A stretch of DNA of 64,000 nt from Procambarus clarkii (taxonomy: Eukaryota; Arthropoda; Malacostraca; Decapoda; Cambaridae), in NCBI RefSeq assembly GCF_040958095.1, contig NC_091156.1, positions 22,065,427-22,129,426 of the forward strand, written 5' to 3'. A model generated the notes under the pieces. It had not been told where the DNA came from and searched no databases. It worked only from the letters and a program-made list of their open reading frames with translations. Position numbers and translations under genes: made by a program. Shown here in pieces: positions 1 to 11,719 of this stretch (the stretch's first letter is position 1; each line of letters begins with the position of its first letter).

Positions 1-3000
1 CCCACACACTACCACCATACACCACCACAGTACTGGGCCCCATACACTACCACCATACACCACCACAGTACTGGGCCCCACACACTACCACCATACACCA
101 CCACAGTACTGGGCCCCACACACTACCACCATACACCACCACAGTACTGGGCCCCACACACTACCACCATACACCACCACAGTACTGGGCCCATACACTA
201 CCACCATACACCACCACAGTACTGGGCCCCACACACTACCACCATACACCACCACAGTACTGGCCCCATACACTACCACCATACACCACCACAGTACTGG
301 GCCCCATACACTACCACCATACACCACCACAGTACTGGGCCCCACACACTACCACCATACACCACCACAGTACTGGGCCCCATACACTACCACCATACAC
401 CACCACAGTACTGGGCCCCACACACTACCACAGTACTGGCCCCATACACTACCACAACACCACCACAGTACTGGGCCCCCACACACTACCACAACATCAC
501 CACAGTACTGGCCCCGCACACTACCACCATACACCACCACAGTACTGGGCCCCATACACTACCACCATACACCACCACAGTACTGGGCCCCACACACTAC
601 CACAACACCACCACAGTACTGGGCCCCATACACTACCACCATACACCACCACAGTACTGGGCCCCCACACACTACCACCATACACCACCACAGTACTGGG
701 CCCCACACACTACCACCATACACCACCACAGTACTGGGCCCCATACACTACCACCATACACCACCACAGTATACCACCATACTGGGTATACACACTACCA
801 CCACCACAGTACTGGGCCCCACACACTACCACAGTACTGGCCCCATACACTACCACAACACCACCACAGTACTGGGCCCCACACACTACCACAACATCAC
901 CACAGTACTGGCCCCGCACACTACCACCATACACCACCACAGTACTGGGCCCCATACACTACCACCATACACCACCACAGTACTGGGCCCCACACACTAC
1001 CACAACACCACCACAGTACTGGGCCCCACACACTACCACCATACACCACCACAGTACTGGGCCCCACACACTACCACCATACACCACCACAGTACTGGGC
1101 CCCATACACTACCACCATACACCACCACAGTACTGGGCCCCACACACTACCACCATACACCAGCACAGTACTGGGCCCCACACACTACCACCATACACCA
1201 CCACAGTACTGGGCCCCACACACTACCACCATACACCACCACAGTACTGGGCCCCATACACTACCACCATACACCACCACAGTACTGGGCCCCACACACT
1301 ACCACAGTACTGGCCCCATACACTACCACAACACCACCACAGTACTGGGCCCCACACACTACCACCATACACCACCACAGTACTGGGCCCCACACACTAC
1401 CACAACATCACCACAGTACTGGCCCCGCACACTACCACCATACACCACCACAGTACTGGGCCCCATACACTACCACAACATCACCACAGTACTGGCCCCA
1501 TACACTACCACCATACACCACCACAGTACTGGGCCCCACACACTACCACCATACACCACCACAGTACTGGGCCCCATACACTACCACAACACCACCACAG
1601 TACTGGGCCCCATACACTACCACCATACACCACCACAGTACTGGGCCCCACACACTACCACAACATCACCACAGTACTGGCCCCGCACACTACCACCATA
1701 CACCACCACAGTACTGGGCCCCATACACTACCACAACATCACCACAGTACTGGCCCCATACACTACCACCATACACCACCACAGTACTGGGCCCCACACA
1801 CTACCACCATACACCACCACAGTACTGGGCCCCATACACTACCACCATACACCACCACAGTACTGGGCCCCATACACTACCACCATACACCACCACAGTA
1901 CTGGCCCCATACACTACCACCATACACCACCACAGTACTGGGCCCCACACACTACCACCATACACCACCACAGTACTGGGCCCCATACACTACCACCATA
2001 CACCACTACAGTACTGGGCCCCATACACTACCACCATACACCACCACAGTACTGGGCCCCACACACTACCACCATACACCACCACAGTACTGGGCCCCAT
2101 ACACTACCACCATACACCACCACAGTACTGGCCCCATACACTACCACCATACACCACCACAGTACTGGGCCCCACACACTACCACAACATCACCACAGTA
2201 CTGGCCCCGCACACTACCACCATACACCACCACAGTACTGGGCCCCACACACTACCACAACACCACCACAGTACTGGGCCCCACACACTACCACAACACC
2301 ACCACAGTACTGGGCCCTATACACTACCACAACACCACCACAGTACTGGGCCCCACACACTACCACCATACACCACCACAGTACTGGGCCCCACACACTA
2401 CCACCATACACCACCACAGTACTGGGCCCCACACACTACCACCATACACCACCACAGTACTGGGCCCCACACACTACCACCATACACCACCACAGTACTG
2501 GGCCCCATACACTACCACCATACACCACCACAGTACTGGGCCCCACACACTACCACAGTACTGGCCCCATACACTACCACAACACCACCACAGTACTGGG
2601 CCCCACACACTACCACCATACACCACCACAGTACTGGGCCCCACACACTACCACAACATCACCACAGTACTGGCCCCGCACACTACCACCATACACCACC
2701 ACAGTACTGGGCCCCATACACTACCACAACATCACCACAGTACTGGCCCCATACACTACCACCATACACCACCACAGTACTGGGCCCCACACACTACCAC
2801 CATACACCACCACAGTACTAGGCCCCATACACTACCACAACACCACCACAGTACTGGGCCCCATACACTACCACCATACACCACCACAGTACTGGGCCCC
2901 ACACACTACCACAACATCACCACAGTACTGGCCCCGCACACTACCACCATACACCACCACAGTACTGGGCCCCATACACTACCACAACATCACCACAGTA

Positions 3001-4250
3001 CTGGCCCCATACACTACCACCATACACCACCACAGTACTGGGCCCCACACACTACCACCATACACCACCACAGTACTGGGCCCCATACACTACCACCATA
3101 CACCACCACAGTACTGGGCCCCATACACTACCACCATACACCACCACAGTACTGGCCCCATACACTACCACCATACACCACCACAGTACTGGGCCCCACA
3201 CACTACCACCATACACCACCACAGTACTGGGCCCCATACACTACCACCATACACCACTACAGTACTGGGCCCCATACACTACCACCATACACCACCACAG
3301 TACTGGGCCCCACACACTACCACCATACACCACCACAGTACTGGGCCCCATACACTACCACCATACACCACCACAGTACTGGCCCCATACACTACCACCA
3401 TACACCACCACAGTACTGGGCCCCACACACTACCACAACATCACCACAGTACTGGCCCCGCACACTACCACCATACACCACCACAGTACTGGGCCCCACA
3501 CACTACCACAACATCACCACAGTACTGGCCCCATACACTACCACCATACACCACCACAGTACTGGCCCCATACACTACCACCATACACCACCACAGTACT
3601 GGGCCCCACACACTACCACAACATCACCACAGTACTGGCCCCGCACACTACCACCATACACCACCACAGTACTGGGCCCCACACACTACCACAACATCAC
3701 CACAGTACTGGCCCCGCACACTACCACCATACACCACCACAGTACTGGGCCCCATACACTACCACCATACACCACCACAGTACTGGGCCCCACACACTAC
3801 CACCATACACCACCACAGTACTGGGCCCCACACACTACCACCATACACCACCACAGTACTGGGCCCCACACACTACCACCATACACCACCACAGTACTGG
3901 GCCCCATACACTACCACCATACACCACCACAGTACTGGCCCCATACACTACCACCATACACCACCACAGTACTGGGCCCCACACACTACCACCATACACC
4001 ACCACAGTACTGGGCCCCACACACTACCACCATACACCACCACAGTACTGGGCCCCACACACTACCACCATACACCACCACAGTACTGGCCCCACACACT
4101 ACCACCATACACCACCACAGTACTGGGCCCCATACACTACCACCATACACCACCACAGTACTGGGCCCCATACACTACCACCATACACCACCACAGTACT
4201 GGGCCCCATACACTACCACCATACACCACCACAGTACTGGGCCCCATACA
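1..4250. repeat. 38-bp minisatellite array
   Basis: The stretch is a head-to-tail array with a 38-bp period, running off the left edge of the window. Each unit holds a CACTACCACCATACACCACC segment followed by ACAGTACTGGGCCCC. Main variants are CATACAC versus CACACAC, CACAACACC or CACAACATC replacing CACCATACACC, and loss of one G (GGCCCC). Each unit contains the adjacent palindromes AGTACT and GGGCCC. All long open frames here, on the minus strand, are repetitive (VVVYG, GPVLWWC) and arise because the unit lacks stops; I do not regard them as genes. A segment of about 1 kb recurs at an offset of exactly 1251 bp (see findings). The array decays into unique sequence at about 4250. Confidence 0.97.
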
Positions 4251-4406
4251 CCATACCTCCACACAATCATTGGTGGATTTTGCGGGAAGTTCTCCCAAGA
4301 GGGGCGGTCACTCTATGTCTCCCTCATCCAGCCCCATACGTCTGAGAGCTGCTGTTTTGGTTTCCCAGCAAAACCAGGAAAGAAGAGGGTAGGGAGGATC
4401 CATCTC
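4251..4406. other. unique spacer, no gene seen
   Basis: This short single-copy stretch lies between the 38-bp array and the Gag remnant. Neither strand holds a frame I recognise. Confidence 0.5.
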
Positions 4407-4619
4407 CTATCCTCCAACCGCGGGGCCGGGGGCCTCAGAAGTTGTTCTCTGGTCTTCCCCGCGTAGTTTCTCTTGGGCGTGGTTCAGCGTTTCCTCAGGG
4501 TAACCTCTATGCCTAAACATCTCCCATAGGTCGTCTAGCTGAGGGTAGAGGGTTTCGTCCTTGCTGTTTATTCTTTTAATCTTAGCTGTACCAGTTGAGC
4601 CCATTCCTCCTGTGGCCAC
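4407..4619 (-). other. 70-residue open frame, unrecognised, adjoining the Gag remnant
   Basis: This reverse-strand frame overlaps the end of the Gag remnant in a different register. Its product includes LYPQLDDLWEMFRHRGYPEE and ends with AVGG. It is more protein-like than a random frame because it is not repetitive, is charged and has a plausible amphipathic stretch. I do not recognise the family. It could be a frameshifted continuation of the same mobile element or debris from another one. The first in-frame codon is GTG, with an ATG five codons later. I would not call it a gene. Confidence 0.25.
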
Positions 4620-5299
4620 TCTTTGATGCTGGCTACTTTTTCAAAGTGTTCAAAGAAGCTCTCTGTCTCTTCGGGTACAAATAGGGGAATGTCCTTCTCC
4701 CTAACCCTATTATCTGGTGGGTGTACTACATGGGTGGTGCTCTCTGGCAACCCATGTTTAATCCTTTGCTCAGCCAAGGTTCTATTTGCTTCTATCTGCA
4801 TTTGCTTTGTTCTCTCTTTTTCTTTCTCCAACTCTAGTCTGGCTTTCTCTTTTTCTTTCTCCTGTTTCAACTCCAGTTCTCTTATTCTGGTTTTCTCATT
4901 TTCCTTCTCAACCTCTACTTCATTTTTCATCTGCAGTTCCAACCTTAACTTCTCCAGGAGGAACTGTCTCTCCTTGTCCTCACGCTGCATCTGGAGTTCT
5001 AGCTGAAATCTTTCCAAGCTCCTATTCCGGCTACTCCTGCTGCTCCTACTCGATCCCTGGGATCTCACTTCATCCTGCCCATCATCCTCCTTTCCATTTT
5101 CAGCTCCTTTCTGGGCTCCTTGTTCTACTGCTTCACTCTTGGCTCTTAACTGCCTCAAGATCTCATCCTTCATCCCAGCTACTTTAGATGCCTTCAACCT
5201 GATGCCACATCTTTCTGTTATTTGTTTCAACTATTCCCTAGTGCAACCTTCCAAGTCCTCAGGCTTACCTAACTCCACAAACGCTTGCACCTTATCCAT
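4568..5299 (-). pseudogene. LTR-retrotransposon Gag remnant (Ty3/gypsy-like), stop-broken
   Basis: Reading starts at an ATG at 5299 (MDKVQAFVELGKPEDLEG), runs 22 codons to an in-frame TAG at 5231-5233, then stays open to 4568. The product has a serine/arginine-rich patch, a long charged coiled-coil-like section full of EKEK and LELQM motifs, and then a segment with FFEHFEKVASIKEWP and EEWAQLVQ. That arrangement matches the amino-terminal, SCAN-like part of Gag proteins in animal Ty3/gypsy elements. Gag would assemble the particle that packages element RNA. The TAG and the early end just after the LVQ motif mean it is not functional as read. No protease, RT or integrase follows, so the element is truncated or scrambled by the 38-bp array. 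Family assignment comes from motif recognition, not a search. Confidence 0.6.
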
Positions 5300-5446
5300 C
5301 TTGTCCTGTGAGTCTTCCCAAGAGAGAGAATATACACCTGCGGTCACACAGTCTACTTATTTCCTCAAGAGGTGTACCAATCCGCTCTCAGACAGGTGTG
5401 GGTGTGTCAGTTCACTCTCCCGGACACAGGGCCCCAATTATTAAAA
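5300..5446 (-). other. probable element leader with primer-binding-site-like sequence
   Basis: In the sense of the Gag remnant this is the stretch just upstream of the start codon. Near 5430 the minus strand reads TGGGGCCCTGTGTCCGG, beginning with TGG as tRNA primer-binding sites do. About ten bases further out the plus strand has TG at 5447, which could be the inverted CA end of an LTR. The position is right for an LTR/PBS/leader arrangement, but I cannot name the tRNA and the spacing is longer than usual. Confidence 0.3.
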
Positions 5447-5682
5447 TGTTGTTGATGATGGTCGTTCTTCCTTACGGACAACCCAACCCAAAACCCAGAG
5501 AGTGCTTATTTTGACCAGGAGATCACCCTGGGCGCTTAGAGAGGGGTTCAACGTCACACGTTTAAGGGGTTGTGGCTCCAATGCTGACCTCGTTGTCACG
5601 TGCACACACCCACTCGAGCCGCCATGACTCCCCCCACTCTCCTTATTTGGTATGATCACCTCAACCCCCTTTTCTGAAATAT

Positions 5683-5684
<2 letters not shown>

Positions 5685-5778
<94 letters not shown>
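5685..5778. repeat. (CT)n microsatellite
   Basis: About 47 uninterrupted CT dinucleotides on the plus strand, followed by a short TTTTCT tail. Confidence 0.97.
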
Positions 5779-5781
<3 letters not shown>

Positions 5782-6044
5782 CTACTTTCTGGAAAGCCTC
5801 ACTAGGACAAGGGCGAACACCTAGTTATAAACATTTAATATACAGAGAATATATACAAACATACACAAGATACAATAACAACTCCAACACTATGCTATTG
5901 CAACCAGGTTGCATCCAATCCCATCGGGATTCATCAGCTGCTTATCTCAAGTGGTAGTCCAACTCCTGACTCGCTACTTACGCTGTCAACCTCAATAGGT
6001 GGGATAAATCTTGTCATATAATACAGCACTATCAGCCCTAGAAC

Positions 6045-6045
<1 letters not shown>

Positions 6046-6089
<44 letters not shown>
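6046..6089. repeat. (TA)n microsatellite
   Basis: About 22 TA dinucleotides in AT-rich surroundings. Confidence 0.95.
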
Positions 6090-6091
<2 letters not shown>

Positions 6092-6507
6092 GCAAGTTAT
6101 TCAGCCCACAGTTTTAACTTTATAAACTTCAGCATAAGTAAATGATAACCAATCACCCTATCAGTCCTAGATCATGTATATAATGCACGAATGTACACAA
6201 GGAAATCTAGCCTATGGCTGTAACACTATAAACATTAATATAAATGTTCCTTGATACAAAAATAGTCAGTCACCCGCCTTCCACTGCGTCTTGCTCGCCA
6301 ATGACACTCACACGCTCTACCGACTCTCCGTAAGTAATTACTAAGAACCTCTTCTCTACAAACAGAGGCTCTTCACCCTGAATATCTTCCGGTAATCTTA
6401 GAATTGTCTACCAGGGTCCTACACAGCTCTTCCGGCTGCTACACCATGAAGTCTTCCTTAACAGCAATGGTGCTTCACCACTGGTATCACAGAAGCACGT
6501 GAATCTT

Positions 6508-6616
6508 ACCGTCACTGCTCCTCTACCCACCAGTTTGAGATTCACCTCCTTACTATGGGGCTCTGCTCTTCCAAAGGGTTCAATATCCACCCCTACGGCC
6601 TTGAAGTTCCACTCAT
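6508..6616. repeat. 109-bp direct repeat, left copy
   Basis: The segment from ACCGTCACTGCTCCTCTACC to GAAGTTCCACTCAT recurs at 6821-6929 with an offset of 313 bp and appears identical. The two copies bracket a block of 19-bp minisatellite. This looks like a tandem duplication with the minisatellite lying between the copies. Confidence 0.9.
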
Positions 6617-6820
6617 ACACCACCTTCCCTACCCTTCACCACCTTCCCTACCCTTCACCACCTTCCCTACCCTTCACCACCTTCCCTGCCCTACACCACC
6701 TTCCCTACCCTTCACCACCTTCCCTACCCTTCACCACCTTCCCTACCCTTCACCACCTTCCCTACCCTTCACCACCTTCCCTACCCTTCACCACTTTCCC
6801 TACCCTTCACCACCTTCCCT
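6617..6820. repeat. 19-bp minisatellite, block 1
   Basis: About eleven head-to-tail copies of a 19-bp unit reading ACCTTCCCTACCCTTCACC, with small variants such as CTGCCCTACACC. The same unit forms blocks at 7454-7716 and from 62641 to the window end. The open frames through it (TFPTLHHLPYPSPPSLP) are a by-product of the 57-bp reading cycle. Confidence 0.95.
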
Positions 6821-6929
6821 ACCGTCACTGCTCCTCTACCCACCAGTTTGAGATTCACCTCCTTACTATGGGGCTCTGCTCTTCCAAAGGGTTCAATATC
6901 CACCCCTACGGCCTTGAAGTTCCACTCAT
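6821..6929. repeat. 109-bp direct repeat, right copy
   Basis: Second copy of 6508-6616. Sequence diverges immediately after the shared ACTCAT, where the left copy enters the minisatellite and the right copy enters unique sequence. Confidence 0.9.
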
Positions 6930-7453
6930 TAACTTCTCTGGGCTCGGAGTACTCTCATCAACTTCTTCCTCAGGACAATCCACAATAAGGTCTCCTGCAG
7001 GGCGCTCTCCCTCTCGATGGAGCCTGATCAGGGTGCTCCCACGCCCCTCGAAAATGTCTCTGGGCGGCTTCACTTTTCTTGTCGTCCAGGACTTGAGACC
7101 ACAACGTTCCCAGCTTGATTCCACAGCTGAAACGTCTGCACACTTCCTTCCTCTTGAAGGTGTATCAACTAGGAGTTCCTCTGTAACAGGAGCTCACACG
7201 GAGCGCAGCTTCCCCTCACGATTTCTAGTGCTCAAGTGAGCTCAAGCTCCTCTCAAGCGAGCCTCATACCTCCAGCAAACTCTCCATATCTCATGTCAAG
7301 TCATTTACTTATATTCTTGATCACTGCCCATACTCTTAAACTATTTATCAAATCTACGCCTCCATGTCTATATATCTTTGACCTCTTATTTAGGTCAGGT
7401 CTTGCAGAATAACTCTCAAGGTAGACTCGTTTTTCAGCTACCTGGGATCATAA
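6930..7453. other. unique sequence, no gene recognised
   Basis: An open frame on the plus strand crosses this stretch but has no motif I can place and begins inside the direct repeats. The flanking 19-bp blocks make local duplication the likely source of the frame. I see no RNA gene or clear regulatory element. Confidence 0.4.
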
Positions 7454-7716
7454 CACTACCCTTCACCACCTTCCCTACCCTTCACCACCTTCCCTACCCT
7501 TCACCACCTTCCCTACCCTTCACCACCTTCCCTACCCTTCACCACCTTCCCTACCCTTCATCACCTTCCCTACCCTTCACCACCTTCCCTACCCTTCACC
7601 ACCTTCCCTACCCTTCACCACCTTCCCTACCCTTCACCACCTTCCCTACCCTTCATCACCTTCCCTACCCTTCACCACCTTCCCTACCCTTCACCACCTT
7701 CCCTATCCTTCACCAC
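7454..7716. repeat. 19-bp minisatellite, block 2
   Basis: About fourteen copies of the ACCTTCCCTACCCTTCACC unit, with occasional TTCATC variants. It decays at the right end into CACAGTCACTTCCC. About 630 bp of unique sequence and the right 109-bp repeat separate it from block 1. Confidence 0.95.
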
Positions 7717-7740
7717 AGTCACTTCCCTTTATCATCTTCA

Positions 7741-7892
7741 CCTAGTGAAATGTTCTATCACCATGCATGGATATAGAACATCCACCATACATGATAGAAC
7801 ATCGACCATGCATGGTGATAGAACATCCAACAAGTGAAGATGATAACGCCCCATGCATGGTAGATGTTCTATCACAATGCATGGTGAACATA
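7741..7892. repeat. short ATGCAT-centred inverted repeats
   Basis: Several imperfect copies of a motif combining CCATGCATGG, itself palindromic, with ATAGAACATC or GATGTTCTAT, lie in both orientations. They can fold into local hairpins. I attach no function to this; it may be a decayed minisatellite or mobile-element end. Confidence 0.6.
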
Positions 7893-8259
7893 CGTGTTGG
7901 CCCCCTCCCTGAGATAATGACAAAATGATAATCCTGCCTTATTAGTTTTCGTGTATGTGTGATATATATATAAGAAAGAATGAAGTGATTTGTAATAAAT
8001 ATAGAACACATTGTGAACAGATTCTTAAGATATGGAGTAAAGACCCCAACCTTAAGTCCGTGGAGCGGGGAACACATCTCTCCCATACAGCAACAGAACA
8101 CGTAGGGAAGTTGATCACGAGGAAGAGCTCTCCTTCACCACCAGAGACCCGTGCCAGGAGTCAAGTATCCCGCCTGCTCCTCACAATCCCACAAATACAG
8201 CCGAAGAAAAGTAAAGCCAGGCCGCCGGGCACGTGGGAGCAGGCGTGCTCTGGTCACGC
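7893..8259. other. unique sequence left of the 30-bp array
   Basis: Plus-strand frames pass from here into the 30-bp array, but I cannot recognise a product or a credible promoter. The translated residues are unremarkable. Confidence 0.35.
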
Positions 8260-9826
8260 ACCACACGCCGAGGCCAGGCCCCCGACACGACCACACGCGG
8301 GCGCCAGGCCCCCGACACGACCACACGCGGGCGCCAGGCCACGGACACGACCACACGCTGGCGCCAGGCCACCGACACGACCACACGCTGGCGCCAGGCC
8401 ACCGACACGACCACACGCTGGCGCCAGGCCACCGACACGACCACACGCTGGCGCCAGGCCACCGACACGACCACACGCTGGCGCCAGGCCACCGACACGA
8501 CCACACGCTGGCGCCAGGCCACCGACACGACCACACGCTGGCGCCAGGCCACCGACACGACCACACGCGGGGGTCAGGCCCCCGACACGACCACACGCTG
8601 GCGCCAGGCCACCGACACGACCACACGCGGGCGCCAGGCCACGGACACGACCACACGCGGGGGTCAGGCCCCCGACACGACCACACGCTGGCGCCAGACC
8701 CCCGACCCGACCAAACGCTGGCGCCAGGCCACAGACACGACCACACGCTGGCGCCAGGCCACAGACACGACCACACGCTGGCGCCAGGCCTTCGACACGA
8801 CCACACGCCGGGGCCAGGCCTTCGACACGACCACACGCCGGGGTCAGGCCACCGACACGACTACACGCCGGGGTCAGGCCACGGACACGACCACACGCTG
8901 GGGTCAAGCCACCGACACGACCACACGCCGGGGTCAAGCCACCGACACGACCACACGCTGGGGTCAAGCCACCGACACGACCACACGCCGGGGTCAGGCC
9001 ACCGACACGACCACACGCCGGGGTCAGGCCACCGACACGACCACACGCTGGGGTCAAGCCACCGACACGACCACACGCCGGGGTCAGGCCACCGACATGA
9101 CCACACGCTGGGGTCAAGCCACCGACACGACCACACGCCGGGGTCAGGCCTTCGACACGACCACACGCCGGGGTCAAGCCTTCGACACGACCACACGCCG
9201 GGGTCAGGCCTTCGACACGACCACACGCTGGGGTCAAGCCACCGACACGACCACACGCCGGGGTCAGGCCTTCGACACGACCACACGCCGGGGTCAAGCC
9301 TTCGACACGACCACACGCCGGGGTCAGGCCTTCGACACGACCACACGCTGGGGTCAAGCCACCGACACGACCACACGCTGGGGTCAAGCCTTCGACACGA
9401 CCACACGCCGGGGTCAGGCCTTCGACATGACCACACGCTGGGGTCAAGCCACCGACACGACCACACGCCGGGGCCAGGCCTTCGACACGACCACACGCTG
9501 GCGCCAGGCCTTCGACACGACCACACGCCGGGGTCAGGCCACGGACACGACCGCACGCCGGGGCCAGGCCTTCGACACGACCACACGCGAGGGCCAGGCC
9601 TTCGACACGACCACACGCCGGGGCCAGGCCACCGACACGACCACACGCGGGGGCCAGGCCTTCGACACGACCACACGCCGGGGCCAGGCCACCGACACGA
9701 CCGCACGCGGGGGCCAGGCCTTCGACACGACCACACGCGGGGGCCAGGCCTTCGACACGACCACACGCGGGGGCCAGGCCTTCGACACTACCACACGCCG
9801 GGGCCAGGCCCCCGACATGACCACAG
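8260..9826. repeat. 30-bp minisatellite array (about 52 copies)
   Basis: The 30-bp unit contains GACACGACCACACGC followed by a variable GC-rich part ending in CAGGCC or CAAGCC. Three zones can be seen: mostly GGCGCCAGG on the left, GGGGTCAGG or GGGGTCAAG in the middle, and GGGGCCAGG on the right. Because 30 is divisible by three and the unit has no stop, all three plus frames and most minus frames stay open for hundreds of codons (RWRQATDTTT, GARPPTRPHA, APGHRHDHTL). One plus frame continues without a stop into the kinase-like sequence on the right. In the middle zone the units alternate as a 60-bp dimer, and 9121-9240 repeats as 9241-9360. Confidence 0.97.
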
Positions 9827-9840
9827 CGTTACACGTTCAG

Positions 9841-10590
9841 AAAAGTGGAAGGAAAACACGTCCATTAATAGAGGATCCTAGGATAAAGGTTATTGATCCC
9901 ATTGCTCTAACTTTCGAACATGAGATAGGACGTGGCCAGTAAGGCAGGGTCTTCAAGGGCCTCTACCAACAGGGAAATGACCAAGTTTTGGTTGCCATTA
10001 AGCAACTTTACAAAGGCAAGGAAAGAGCTTTTGTTAAAGAAGTTAAAGGCTTGTCAGCAATGTAAGGAATTGTGGGAGTTCCTTATCTTTATGGCTATTC
10101 CATTAACCCCAACTTGGTAGTGACGACCTTCTACGAAGGTCAAACTTTGTATCGGAAGATGGTGGCTGGTCAAATGGATCTTGTTCTAAACATGTTCCAT
10201 CAGTCATTTGACATTGTGAAACAAATCCATGCACTGGGTTGGTCCCACAACGACCTCCATCACGAAAATATTTTTGTTGTCGATGGGGATGGGACTGATG
10301 GGCCCCGACCCATCATCCTGGACTTTGGCTTGTCCTCGACCGAGGTTGCCTGGCGTCCCCCCTCGCAGCCTTGCCAACACTGCCCCATCATCTCCCACAG
10401 CGATGTTCCTGTACTGTCGCTCATCGCAAACAACATATGTGAGCGTCTTCAGAACTGTAAGCCCGCCGAGGAGCTCTTTAACGCTACCAAATATCAAGTG
10501 TTGACCAGAAGTCAAAAAGGACGAGAGCTTTGTTGCTGCGAAATACAGAACAAAATTTATAAAATTATTGAAACTAGAGAAAATATGTAA
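9841..10590 (+). pseudogene. protein kinase-like domain, disabled by two stop codons
   Basis: In one plus frame the sequence encodes the landmarks of the protein kinase fold in order: a glycine-rich loop beginning EHEIGRGQ and continuing GRVFKG, the ATP-lysine motif VAIKQL, a KEVKGL segment that could supply the helix-C glutamate, a catalytic loop HNDLHHEN (HND replacing the common HRD) and the metal-binding LDFGLS. A later SDVPVLSL may correspond to the helix-F region. The frame is broken by TAA at 9940-9942, inside the glycine loop, and by TAA near 10060. The carboxy lobe is short, ending at TAA 10588-10590, with no clear APE motif. It is therefore a pseudogene or a mis-read multi-exon gene. 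The frame is shared with the 30-bp array upstream. Subfamily and substrate are unknown. Confidence 0.7.
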
Positions 10591-11644
10591 GAAACAGGAT
10601 GCTGAATGTTGCAGATAAGTGGAAGGTGACAGGAGTGGTAGTTTATTTAGTTTAGTGTGGGTCCTGTTGACTATAGTAGTAGTGGAAGCGACGCAACGGG
10701 TTCTGTTGATGACAACGGGAGTGACAGTCACGCACCCCCCTACCTCGGGGTACCATACACTACACTCTTCATGCTGCATCCACCTAATACTTGAGCAGCA
10801 TTGAAGCTGTTGTATGAAGCACCAGTCGCCAGAGGACCCACTTCAAGTACTCATGGTCTACCATAAGAACATGTTGAGGCACAGTTGACGTCTGGGAAAA
10901 TCCTAGCAGGCTTTATTCTTTTTCTTTTTATGAATATTCAAATATTTACTTTATTTTATTTGTTGTTACTTGAATATTATATTATTATTTGATTATTTTT
11001 TAGTTAAACTTCAATATTGAATTATTGGTGTAAGTTATTTAGTGGAGTGTATATTATAATTCAACCTGCTAAAACTTATCACCACAATGGGAGGGACAAA
11101 TGCTTACATCACTGTGAGTGGATAACTGTAAACAAATGTTTACCTTATTGTTACTATATAAATTATATATCATACCACATGTGGTGGTCTAATCTAGAAT
11201 TCTTATAACTAATTATAAGCTACTCTATCTACAGTATATATAGGCCTTGGAACAAAGAACATATAGGCCTTAGCTGAGTGGTTGTAATGGCCTAATTAGG
11301 ATGTCACTACTGGTTAGGGTGTGCCCCTGTGCCTCAGAGTGCATAAATGACATCCTGGGCAGCTGGCGTCTTTGTGTACAACAGAGTCGAATCACAGTTA
11401 TATTGGGGGCCAACTGTCTGCTTCAGTAACTTCCTCATAATTACCTGTTTGGGATGTTAACATTAGTAAAGCACATTAACATATAAAGTATATGTGACAT
11501 GAATATTTGTGTATGTAGTAAAGAGCTGAGTAAAATGCTACTCACTGTGTTTGTGGTTTTCTCATGCTAATAACCGGCTACTTAATCCATGTTATACGGT
11601 GCACCAAATAATACCAGAATATAACGCAGTCGGATACTTAAACA
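10591..11644. other. AT-rich spacer, no gene seen
   Basis: This is largely AT-rich with long T runs and no recognisable coding, RNA or mobile-element signature. Short frames occur on both strands without protein-like features. Confidence 0.45.
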
Positions 11645-11719
11645 TTGTTGTGGTTGTTGAGAGGCTGTTGTGGTTGTTGAGAGGCTGTTGTGGTTGTTGA
11701 GAGGCTGTTGTGGTTGCTA
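11645..11719. repeat. 20-bp tandem repeat, three copies and a part
   Basis: TTGTGGTTGTTGAGAGGCTG occurs three times in a row, then starts a fourth degenerate copy (TTGTGGTTGCT). Confidence 0.92.

Larger units (their letters stand above)
5447..6507 (-). other. possible LTR or 5' region of the Gag element; no gene
   Basis: The region contains no gene I can support. It begins at the putative LTR edge and holds a long CT tract and a TA tract separated by low-complexity AT-rich sequence. I could not find the opposite LTR terminus or a second LTR copy in the window, so the extent is a guess. Confidence 0.2.

Noticed and set aside
85-4171. Many 60-86-residue frames in the 38-bp array
   Set aside because: All are the same VVVYGGSVWG-type text created by the repeat; they share no start context and have no protein features.
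7955-8260. Unique 5' exon leading into the 30-bp array and kinase
   Set aside because: Several frames are open, none has a recognisable N-terminal feature, and the frame that reaches the kinase only begins at about 8233.
8151-9881. Histidine-rich APGHRHDHT frame as a metal-binding protein
   Set aside because: It is one of three equally open frames of the 30-bp unit and ends soon after the array without a recognisable domain.
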